Positions 50,474 through 61,215 of a stretch of DNA of 64,000 bases are shown piece after piece. The stretch is from the NCBI RefSeq assembly GCF_029227915.1, contig NC_079879.1:28588501-28652500 (forward strand). The letters run 5' to 3'. The translations under genes were made by a program, and so were the position numbers. The notes under the pieces are model-generated. The model worked only from the letters and a program-made list of their open reading frames with translations. It was not told the DNA's origin and ran no database searches. The stretch is from Hydractinia symbiolongicarpus. Its lineage: Eukaryota; Cnidaria; Hydrozoa; Anthoathecata; Hydractiniidae. Within the stretch, counting starts at the first letter, position 1. Each line of letters begins with the position of its first letter.

Positions 50474-52859
50474 ACGGGCCAAGCCCGGGATTTACGGGAA
50501 ATCGCGGGTTTTCGTTTGCCGGCGATTAAACCTCTTTTATTCAGCGTCTTATCAAAAATGAAAACATTTTTGAAAACTACAAGACTCATACGTTTTAGTG
50601 GTGAAAAAATAATTTAAAAAATCGTTCGGGTAATGAGTTTACACCCTGGGTACTTTCTTTGTATACTTTTCACTTTACAGGCCGAGTCTGGGATTTACGG
50701 GAAATCGCAGGTTTTCGTTTGCCGGCGATTAAACTTCTTTTATTCAGCGTCTCATCAAAAATGAAAACAAGTTTTAAGACTACAAGTCTCATGCGTTTTA
50801 GTGGTGAAAAAATAATTTAAAAAATCGTTCGGGAAATGAGTTTACTCCTTTGGTACTTTCTTTGTATACTTTTGACTATACGGGCCAAGCCCGGGATTTA
50901 CGGGAAGTCGCGGGGTTTCGTTTGCCGGCGATTAAACTTCTTTTATTCAGCGTCTCATCAAAAATGAAAACATTTTTAAAAACTACAAGTCTCATGGGCT
51001 TTAGTGGTGAAAAAATAATTTAAAAAATCGTTCTGGAAATGAGTTTACTCACAGGGTACTTTTTTTGTATACATTCGACTATACGGGCCAAGCCCGGGAT
51101 TTACGGGAAGTCGCGGGGTTTCGTTTGCCGGCGATTAAACTTCTTTTATTCAGCGTCTCATCAAAAATGAAAACATTTTTAAAAACTACAAGTCTCATGG
51201 GCTTTAGTGGTGAAAAAATAATTTAAAAAATCGTTCTGGAAATGAGTTTACTCACAGGGTACTTTTTTTGTATACATTCGACTATACGGGCCAAGCCCGG
51301 GATTTACGGGAAATCGCGGGTTTTCGGGTGCCGGCGATTAAACCTCTTTTATTCAGCGTCTCATCAAAAATGAAAACATTTTTGAAAACTACAAGACTCA
51401 TACGTTTTAGTGGTGAAAAAATAATTTAAAAAATCGTTCGGGAAATGAGTTTACACCCTGGGTACTTTCTTTGTATACTTTTGACTTTACAGGCCGAGTC
51501 TGGGATTTACGGGAAATCGCAGGTTTTCGTTTGCCGGCGATTAAACTTCTTTTATTCAGCGTCTCATCAAAAATAAAAACAAGTTTTAAGACTACAAGTC
51601 TCATGCGTTTTAGTGGTGAAAAAATAATTTAAAAAATCGTTCGGGAAAAGAGTTTACTCCTTGGGTACTTTCTTTGTATACTTTTGACTATACGGGCCAA
51701 GCCCGGGATTTACGGGAAGTCGCGGGCTTTCGTTTGCCGGCGATTTAACTTCTTTTATTCAGCGTCTCATCAAAAATGAAAACATTTCTAAAAACTACAA
51801 GTCTCATGGGCTTTAGTGGTGAAATAATAATTTAAAAAATCGTTTGGGAAATGAGTTTACTCACAGGGTACTTTTTTTGTATACTTTTGACTTTACAGGC
51901 CGAGTCCGGGATTTAGGGGAAATCGCAGGTTTTCGTTTGCCGGCGATTAAACTTCTTTTATTCAGCGTCTCATCAAAAATAAAAAGACGTTTGAAGACTA
52001 CAAGTCTCATGCGTTTTAGTGGTGAAAAAATAATTTAAAAAATCGTTCGGGAAATGAGTTTACTCCCTGGGTACTTTCTTTGTATACTTTTGACCATACG
52101 GGCAAAGCCCGGGATTTACGCAAAGTCGCGGGTTTTCGTTTGCCGGCGATTAAACTTCTTTTATTCAGCGTCTCATCAAAAATGAAAACATTTTTGAAAA
52201 CTACAAGTTTCATGCGTTTTAGTGGTGAAAAAATAAATTAAAAAATCGTTCGGGAAATGAGTTTACTCACAGGGTACTTTTTTTGTATACATTCGACTAT
52301 ACGGGCCAAGCCCGGGATTTACGGGAAATCGCAGGTTTTCGTTTGCCGGCGAATAAACCTCTTTTATTCAGCGTCTCATCAAAAATGAAAACATTTTTGA
52401 AAACTAAAAGACTCATGCGTTTTAGTGGTGAAAAAATAATTTAAAAAATCGTTCGGGAAATGAGTTTACTCCCTGGGTACCTTCTTTGCATACTTTTGAC
52501 TATACGGGCCGAGTCCGGGATTTACGGGAATTCGCGGGTTTTCGTTTGCCGGCGATTAAACTTCTTTTATTCAGCGTCTCATCAAAAATGAAAACATTTT
52601 TAAAAACTACAAGTCTCTTGGGCTTTAGTGGTGAAATAATAATTTAAATAATCGTTCGGGAAATGAGTTTACACCCTAGGTACTTTCTTTGTATACTTTT
52701 GACTTTACAGGCCGAGTCCGGGATTTATGGGAAATCGCAGGTTTTCGTTTGCCGGCGATTAAACTTCTTTTATTCAGCGTCTCATCAAAAATGAAAACAA
52801 GTTTGAAGACTACAAGTCTCATGCGTTTTAGTGGTGAAAAAATAATTTAAAAAATCTTT
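50474..52859 (+). repeat. R-rich mosaic with repeated ATACG and GGGGTTTCG monomers
   Basis: Monomers with CTCATACGTTTT (near 50586 and 51403), GAGTCTGGG, CAAGTTTTAAGAC and GTCGCGGGGTTTCG recur. Two GTCGCGGGGTTTCG copies are adjacent (near 50907 and 51110). A GACCATACGGGCAAAGCCC monomer appears near 52094. Odd changes: TTTTCGGGTGCCGG (51324), GCGATTTAAC (51740) and CTTTGCATAC (52486). No gene is seen. Confidence 0.75.
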
Positions 52860-53671
52860 CGGGAAATGAGTTTACTCCCTGGGTACTTTCTTTGTATACT
52901 TTTGACCATACGGGCAAAGCCCGGGATTTACGCGAAGTCGCGGGTTTTCGTTTGCCGGCGATTAAACTTCTTTTATTCAGCGTCTCATCAAAAATGAAAA
53001 CATTTTTAAAAACTACAAGTCTCATGGGCTTTAGTGGTGAAATAATAATTTAAAAAATCGTTCGTGAAATGAGTTTACACCCTGGGTACTTTCTTTGTAT
53101 ACTTTTGACTATGCGGGCCGAGTCCGGGATTTACGGGAAATCGCAGGTTTTCGTTTGCCGGCGATTAAACTTCTTTCATTCAGCGTCTCATCAAAAATGA
53201 AAACATTTTTGAAAACTATAAGTCTCATGCGTTTTAGTGGTGAAAAAATAATTTAAAAAATCGTTCGGAAAATGAGTTTACTCCCTGGGTACTTTCTTTG
53301 TATACTTTTGACCATACGGGCAAAGCCCGGGATTTACGCGAAGTCGCGGGTTTTCGTTTGCCGGCGATTAAACTTCTTTTATTCGGCGTCTCATCAAAAA
53401 TGAAAACATTTTTAAAAACTACAAGTCTCATGGGCTTTAGTGGTGAAATAATAATTTAAAAAATTGTTCGTGAAATGAGTTTACACCCTGGCTACTTTCT
53501 TTGTATACTTTTGACTATGCGGGCCGAGTCCGGGATTTACGGGAAATCGCAGGTTTTCGTTTGCGGGCGATTAAACTTCTTTCATTCAGCGTCTCATCAA
53601 AAATGAAAACATTTTTGAAAACTACAAGTCTCATGCGTTTTAGTGGTGAAAAAATAATTTAAAAAATCGTT
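52860..53671 (+). repeat. Two tandem 406-bp dimers with GACCATACGGGCAAAG
   Basis: 52860-53265 and 53266-53671 match at 406 bp. GACCATACGGG falls at 52904 and 53310, each followed by TTTACGCGAAGTCG, TTCGTGAAATGAG, GACTATGCGGG and TTCTTTCATTCAG. A third copy of the dimer begins near 54325. Confidence 0.82.
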
Positions 53672-56110
53672 CGGGAAATGAGTTTACTCCCTGGGTACTT
53701 TCTTTGTATACTTTTGATTATACGGGCCGAGTCCGGGGTTTACGGGAAATGGCGGGTTTTCGTTTGCCGGCGATTAAACTTCTTTCATTCAGCGTCTCAT
53801 CAAAAATGAAAACATTTTTAAAAACTACAAGTCTCATGGGCTTTAGTGGTGAAATAATAATTTAAAAAGTCGTTCTGGAAATGAGTTTACACCCTGGGTA
53901 CTTTCTTTGTATACTTTTGACTATACGGGCCGAGTCCGGGATTTAAGGGAAATCGCAGGTTTTCGTTTGCCGGCGATTAAACTTCTTTTATTCAGCGTCT
54001 CATCAAAAATGAAAACATTTTTGAAAACTACAAGTCTCATGCGTTTTAGTGGTGAAAAATTAATTTAAAAAATCGTTCGGGAAATGAGTTTACTCCCTGG
54101 GTACTTTCTTTGTATACTTTTGATTATACGGGCCGAGTCCGGGATTTACGGGAAATCGCAGGTTTTCGTTTGCCGGCGATTAAACTTCTTTTATTCAGTG
54201 TTTCATCAAAAATGATAACATTTTTGAAAACTACAAGTCTCATGGGCTTTAGTGGTGAAATAATAATTTAAAAAATCGTTCGTGAAATGAGTTTACACCC
54301 TGGGTACTTTCTTTGTATACTTTTGACCATACGGGCAAAGCCCGGGATTTACGCGAAGTCGCGGGTTTTCGTTTGCCGGCGATTAAACTTCTTTTATTCA
54401 GCGTCTCATCAAAAATGAAAACATTTTTAAAAACTACAAGTCTCATGGGCTTTAGTGGTGAAATACTAATTTAAAAAATCGTTCGTGAAATGAGTTTACA
54501 CCCTGGGTACTTTCTTTGTATACTTTTGACTATGCGGGCCGAGTCCGGGATTTACGGGAAATCGCAGGTTTTCGTTTGCCGGCGATTAAACTTCTTTCAT
54601 TCAGCGTCTCATCAAAAATGAAAACATTTTTGAAAACTACAAGTCTCATGCGTTTTAGTGGTGAAAAAATAATTTAAAAAGTCGTTCTGGAAATGAGTTT
54701 ACACCCTGGGTACTTTCTTTGTATACTTCTGACTATACGGGCCGAGCCCGGGATTTACGGGAAATCGCAGGTTTTCGTTTGCCGGCGATTAAACTTCTTT
54801 TATTCAGCGTCTCATCAAAAATGAAAACATTTTTGAAAACTACAAGTCTCATGCGTTTTAGTGGTGAAAAAATAATTTAAAAAATCGTTCGGGAAATGAG
54901 TTTACTCCCTGGGTACTTTCTTTGTATACTTTTGATTATACGGGCCGAGTCCGGGATTTACGGGAAATCGCAGGTTTTCGTTTGCCGGCGATTAAACTTC
55001 TTTTATTCAGTGTTTCATCAAAAATGATAACATTTTTGAAAACTACAAGTCTCACGGGCTTTAGTGGTGAAATAATAATTTAAAAAATGGTTCTGGAAAT
55101 GAGTTTACTCCCTGGGTACATTCTTTGTATACTTTTGGTTATACGGGCCGAGTCCGGGGTTTACGGGAAATGGCGGGTTTTCGTTTGCCGGCGATTAAAC
55201 TTCTTTCATTCAGCGTCTCATCAAAAATGAAAACATTTTTAAAAACTACAAGTCTCGTGGGCTTTAGTGGTGAAAAAATAATTTAAAAAATCGTTCGGGA
55301 AATGAGTTTACTCCCTGGGTACTTTCTTTGTATACTTTTGATTATACGGGCCGAGTCCGGGATTTACGGGAAATCGCAGGTTTTCGTTTGCCGGCGATTA
55401 AACTTCTTTTATTCAGTGTTTCATCAAAAATGATAAAATTTTTGAAAACTACAAGTCTCATGGGCTTTAGTGGTGAATAATAATTTAAAAAATCGTTTGG
55501 GAAATGAGTTTACTCCCTGGATACTTTCTTTGTATACTTTTGACTATACGGGCCGAGTCCAGGATTTACGGGAAATCGCAAGTTTTCGTTTGCTGGCGAT
55601 TAAACTTCTTTTATTCAGCGTCTCATCAAAAATGAAAACATTTTTAAAAACTTCAAGTTTCATGCGTTTTAGTGGTGAAAAAATAATTTAAAAAATCGTT
55701 CGGGAAATGAGTTTACTCCCTGGGTACTTTCTTTGTATACTTTTGACTAAACGGGCCAAGCCCGGGATTTACGTGAAATCGCGGGTTTTCGTTTGCCGGC
55801 GATTAAACTTCTTTTATTCAGCCTGTCATCAAAAATGAAAACAAGTTTGAAGACTACAAGTCTCATGCGTTTTAGTGGTGAAAAAATAATTTAAAAAATC
55901 GTTCGGGAAATGAGTTTACACACTGGGTACTTTCTTTGTATACTTTTGACTATACGGGCCGAGTCCGGGATTTACGGGAAATCGCAGGTTTTCGTTTGCC
56001 GGCGATTAAACTTCTTTTATTCAGCGTCTCATCAAAAATGAAAACATTTTTGAAAACTACAAGTCTCATGCGTTTTAGTGGTGAAAAAATAATTTAAAAA
56101 ATCGTTCGGG
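53672..56110 (+). repeat. T-subfamily monomers, irregular order
   Basis: GATTATACGGG monomers with AGTGTTTC and ATGATAAC begin here (near 54119, 54935, 55340). A GGGGTTTACGGGAAATGG monomer occurs near 53735 and 55156 (1421 bp apart). A one-base deletion, GGTGAATAATAATTT, lies near 55474. No gene is seen. Confidence 0.75.
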
Positions 56111-57328
56111 AAATGGGTTTACTCCCTGGGTACTTTCTTTGTATACTTTTGATTATACGGGCCGAGTCCGGGATTTACGGGAAATCGCAGGTTTTCGTTT
56201 GCCGGCGATTAAACTTTTTTTATTCAGTGTTTCATCAAAAATGATAACATTTTTGAAAACTACAAGTCTCACGGGCTTTAGTGGTGAAATAATAATTTAA
56301 AAAATGGTTCGGGAAATGAGTTTACACCCTGGGTACTTTCTTTGTATACTTTTGACTATACGGGCCGAGTCCGGGATTTACGGGAAATCGCAGGTTTTCG
56401 TTTGCCGGCGATTAAACTTCTTTCATTCAGCGTCTCATCAAAAATGAAAACATTTTTGAAAACTACAAGTCTCATGCGTTTTAGTGGTGAAAAAATAATT
56501 TAAAAAATCGTTCGGGAAATGAGTTTACTCCCTGGGTACTTTCTTTGTATACTTTTGATTATACGGGCCGAGTCCGGGATTTACGGGAAATCGCAGGTTT
56601 TCGTTTGCCGGCGATTAAACTTCTTTTATTCAGTGTTTCATCAAAAATGATAACATTTTTGAAAACTACAAGTCTCACGGGCTTTAGTGGTGAAATAATA
56701 ATTTAAAAAATCGTTTGGGAAATGAGTTTACTCCCTGGATACTTTCTTTGTATACTTTTGACTATACGGGCCGAGTCCGGGATTTACGGGAAATCGCAGG
56801 TTTTCGTTTGCTGGCGATTAAACTTCTTTTATTCAGCGTCTCATCAAAAATGAAAACATTTTTGAAAACTACAAGTCTCACGGGCTTTAGTGGTGAAATA
56901 ATAATATAAAAAATCGTTCTGGAAATGAGTTTACACCCTGGGTACTTTCTTTGTATACTTTTGACTATACGGGCCGAGTCCGGGAATTACGGGAAATCGC
57001 AGGTTTTCGTTTGCCGGCGATTAAACTTCTTTTATTCAGCGTCTCATCAAAAATGAAAACATTTTTGAAAAGTACAAGTCTCATTCGTTTTAGTGGTGAA
57101 AAAATAATTTAAAAAATCGTTCGGGAAATGAGTTTACTCCCTGGGTACTTTTTTTGTATACTTTTGATTATACGGGCCGAGTCCGGGGTTTACGGGAAAT
57201 GGCGGGTTTTTGTTTGCCGGCGATTAAACTGCTTTTATTCAGCGTTTCATCAAAAATGAAAACATTTTTGAAAACTACAAGTCTCATGCGTTTTAGTGGT
57301 GAAAAAATAATTTAAAAAATCGTTCGGG
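56111..57328 (+). repeat. T-region 6-mer unit (1218 bp)
   Basis: Starts at AAATGGGTTTAC (56111). Order: GTGTTTC/ATGATAAC with TTAAACTTTTTTTATT; TTTACACCC with TTCTTTCATTCAG; GATTATAC with GTGTTTC; TTGCTGGCG with CTCACGGG; GGGAATTACGGG with AAAAGTACAAG and CTCATTCG; GGGGTTTACGGGAAATGG with TTAAACTGC. The next unit at 57329 starts with the same marker and has one extra monomer. Confidence 0.8.
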
Positions 57329-58749
57329 AAATGGGTTTACTCCCTGGGTACTTTCTTTGTATACTTTTGATTATACGGGCCGAGTCCGGGATTTACGGGA
57401 AATCGCAGGTTTTCGTTTGCCGGCGATTAAACTTTTTTTATTCAGTGTTTCATCAAAAATGATAACATTTTTGAAAACTACAAGTCTCACGGGCTTTAGT
57501 GGTGAAATAATAATTTAAAAAATGGTTCGGGAAATGAGTTTACACCCTGGGTACTTTCTTTGTATACTTTTGACTATACGGGCCGAGTCCGGGATTTACG
57601 GGAAATCGCAGGTTTTCGTTTGCCGGCGATTAAACTTCTTTCATTCAGCGTCTCATCAAAAATGAAAACATTTTTGAAAACTACAAGTCTCATGCGTTTT
57701 AGTGGTGAAAAAATAATTTAAAAAATCGTTCGGGAAATGAGTTTACTCCCTGGGTACTTTCTTTGTATACTTTTGATTATACGGGCCGAGTCCGGGCTTT
57801 ACGGGAAATCGCAGGTTTTCGTTTGCCGGCGATAAAACTTCTTTTATTCAGTGTTTCATCAAAAATGATAACATTTTTGAAAACTACAAGTCTCACGGGC
57901 TTTAGTGGTGAAATAATAATTTAAAAAATCGTTCTGGAAATGAGTTTACACCCTGGGTACTTTCTTTGTATACTTTTGACTATACGGGCCGAGTCCGGGA
58001 TTTACGGGAAATCGCAGGTTTTCGTTTGCCGGCGATTAAACTTCTTTCATTCAGCGTCTCATCAAAAATGAAAACATTTTTGAAAACTACAAGTCTCATG
58101 CGTTTTAGTGGTGAAAAAATAATTTAAAAAATCGTTCGGGAAATGAGTTTACTCCCTGGGTACTTTCTTTGTATACTTTTGATTATACGGGCCGAGTCCG
58201 GGATTTACGGGAAATCGCAGGTTTTCGTTTGCCGGCGATTAAACTTCTTTTATTCAGTGTTTCATCAAAAATGATAACATTTTTGAAAACTACAAGTCTC
58301 ACGGGCTTTAGTGGTGAAATAATAATTTAAAAAATCGTTCTGGAAATGAGTTTACACCCTGGGTACTTTCTTTGTATACTTTTGACTATACGGGCCGAGT
58401 CCGGGAATTACGGGAAATCGCAGGTTTTCGTTTGCCGGCGATTAAACTTCTTTTATTCAGCGTCTCATCAAAAATGAAAACATTTTTGAAAAGTACAAGT
58501 CTCATTCGTTTTAGTGGTGAAAAAATAATTTAAAAAATCGTTCGGGAAATGAGTTTACTCCCTGGGTACTTTTTTTGTATACTTTTGATTATACGGGCCG
58601 AGTCCGGGGTTTACGGGAAATGGCGGGTTTTTGTTTGCCGGCGATTAAACTGCTTTTATTCAGCGTTTCATCAAAAATGAAAACATTTTTGAAAACTACA
58701 AGTCTCATGCGTTTTAGTGGTGAAAAAATAATTTAAAAAATCGTTCGGG
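57329..58749 (+). repeat. T-region 7-mer unit (1421 bp)
   Basis: Same first and last monomers as the 6-mer before it. The middle TTGCTGGCG monomer is replaced by two monomers (GTTCTGG/TTTACACCC with TTCTTTCATTCAG; GATTATAC with GTGTTTC). A private CGGGCTTTACGGG and GCGATAAAAC mark its third monomer (near 57795-57835). Confidence 0.8.
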
Positions 58750-58779
58750 AAATGGGTTTACTCCCTGGGTACTTTCTTT

Positions 58780-59997
58780 GTATACTTTTGATTATACGGG
58801 CCGAGTCCGGGATTTACGGGAAATCGCAGGTTTTCGTTTGCCGGCGATTAAACTTTTTTTATTCAGTGTTTCATCAAAAATGATAACATTTTTGAAAACT
58901 ACAAGTCTCACGGGCTTTAGTGGTGAAATAATAATTTAAAAAATGGTTCGGGAAATGAGTTTACACCCTGGGTACTTTCTTTGTATACTTTTGACTATAC
59001 GGGCCGAGTCCGGGATTTACGGGAAATCGCAGGTTTTCGTTTGCCGGCGATTAAACTTCTTTCATTCAGCGTCTTATCAAAAATGAAAACATTTTTGAAA
59101 ACTACAAGTCTCATGCGTTTTAGTGGTGAAAAAATAATTTAAAAAATCGTTCGGGAAATGAGTTTACTCCCTGGGTACTTTCTTTGTATACTTTTGATTA
59201 TACGGGCCGAGTCCGGGATTTACGGGAAATCGCAGGTTTTCGCTTGCCGGCGATTAAACTTCTTTTATTCAGTGTTTCATCAAAAATGATAACATTTTTG
59301 AAAACTACAAGTCTCACGGGCTTTAGTGGTGAAATAATAATTTAAAAAATCGTTCTGGAAATGAGTTTACACCCTGGGTACTTTCTTTGTATACTTTTGA
59401 CTATACGGGCCGAGTCCGGGAATTACGGGAAATCGCAGGTTTTCGTTTGCCGGCGATTAAACTTCTTTTATTCAGCGTCTCATCAAAAATGAAAACATTT
59501 TTGAAAAGTACAAGTCTCATTCGTTTTAGTGGTGAAAAAATAATTTAAAAAATCGTTCGGGAAATGAGTTTACTCCCTGGGTACTTTTTTTGTATACTTT
59601 TGATTATACGGGCCGAGTCCGGGGTTTACGGGAAATGGCGGGTTTTTGTTTGCCGGCGATTAAACTGCTTTTATTCAGCGTTTCATCAAAAATGAAAACA
59701 TTTTTGAAAACTACAAGCCTCATATGTTTTAGTGGTGAAAAAATAGTATAAAAAATCGTTCGGGAAATGAGTTTACTCCCTGGGTACTACCTTTGTATAC
59801 TTTTGACTATACGGGCCAAGCCCGGGATTTACGGGAAATCGAGGGTTTTCGTTTGCCGGCGATTAAACTTCTTTTATTCAGCGTCTCATCAGAAATGAAA
59901 ACATTTTTAAAAACTACAATTCTCATGCGTTTTAGTGGTGAAAAAATAATTTAAAAAATCGTTCTGGAAATGAGTTTACTCACAGGGTACTTTCTTT
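58780..59997 (+). repeat. T-region 6-mer pair (1218 bp), copy 1
   Basis: This block matches 59998-61215 at 1218 bp: TTAAACTTTTTTTATT (58848 and 60066), GCGTCTTATC, GGGAATTACGGG, TTAAACTGC (59667 and 60885 for the GC), TACTACCTTTG (59785 and 61003), AAATCGAGGG and CATCAGAAATG. Visible differences are CATATGTTTT (59712) against CATGCGTTTT, and TTCGCTTGCC (59250) against TTCGTTTGCC. Confidence 0.85.
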
Positions 59998-61215
59998 GTA
60001 TACTTTTGATTATACGGGCCGAGTCCGGGATTTACGGGAAATCGCAGGTTTTCGTTTGCCGGCGATTAAACTTTTTTTATTCAGTGTTTCATCAAAAATG
60101 ATAACATTTTTGAAAACTACAAGTCTCACGGGCTTTAGTGGTGAAATAATAATTTAAAAAATGGTTCGGGAAATGAGTTTACACCCTGGGTACTTTCTTT
60201 GTATACTTTTGACTATACGGGCCGAGTCCGGGATTTACGGGAAATCGCAGGTTTTCGTTTGCCGGCGATTAAACTTCTTTCATTCAGCGTCTTATCAAAA
60301 ATGAAAACATTTTTGAAAACTACAAGTCTCATGCGTTTTAGTGGTGAAAAAATAATTTAAAAAATCGTTCGGGAAATGAGTTTACTCCCTGGGTACTTTC
60401 TTTGTATACTTTTGATTATACGGGCCGAGTCCGGGATTTACGGGAAATCGCAGGTTTTCGTTTGCCGGCGATTAAACTTCTTTTATTCAGTGTTTCATCA
60501 AAAATGATAACATTTTTGAAAACTACAAGTCTCACGGGCTTTAGTGGTGAAATAATAATTTAAAAAATCGTTCTGGAAATGAGTTTACACCCTGGGTACT
60601 TTCTTTGTATACTTTTGACTATACGGGCCGAGTCCGGGAATTACGGGAAATCGCAGGTTTTCGTTTGCCGGCGATTAAACTTCTTTTATTCAGCGTCTCA
60701 TCAAAAATGAAAACATTTTTGAAAAGTACAAGTCTCATTCGTTTTAGTGGTGAAAAAATAATTTAAAAAATCGTTCGGGAAATGAGTTTACTCCCTGGGT
60801 ACTTTTTTTGTATACTTTTGATTATACGGGCCGAGTCCGGGGTTTACGGGAAATGGCGGGTTTTTGTTTGCCGGCGATTAAACTGCTTTTATTCAGCGTT
60901 TCATCAAAAATGAAAACATTTTTGAAAACTACAAGCCTCATGCGTTTTAGTGGTGAAAAAATAGTATAAAAAATCGTTCGGGAAATGAGTTTACTCCCTG
61001 GGTACTACCTTTGTATACTTTTGACTATACGGGCCAAGCCCGGGATTTACGGGAAATCGAGGGTTTTCGTTTGCCGGCGATTAAACTTCTTTTATTCAGC
61101 GTCTCATCAGAAATGAAAACATTTTTAAAAACTACAATTCTCATGCGTTTTAGTGGTGAAAAAATAATTTAAAAAATCGTTCTGGAAATGAGTTTACTCA
61201 CAGGGTACTTTCTTT
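59998..61215 (+). repeat. T-region 6-mer pair (1218 bp), copy 2
   Basis: Tandem partner of 58780-59997. Its first monomer is a hybrid: the front (CTCACAGGG, CTTTCTTTGTATAC) is the type that precedes P-like monomers near 61.2 kb, and the back (GATTATACGGG, GTGTTTC) is the T type. The crossover lies between about 59990 and 60010. Confidence 0.85.
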
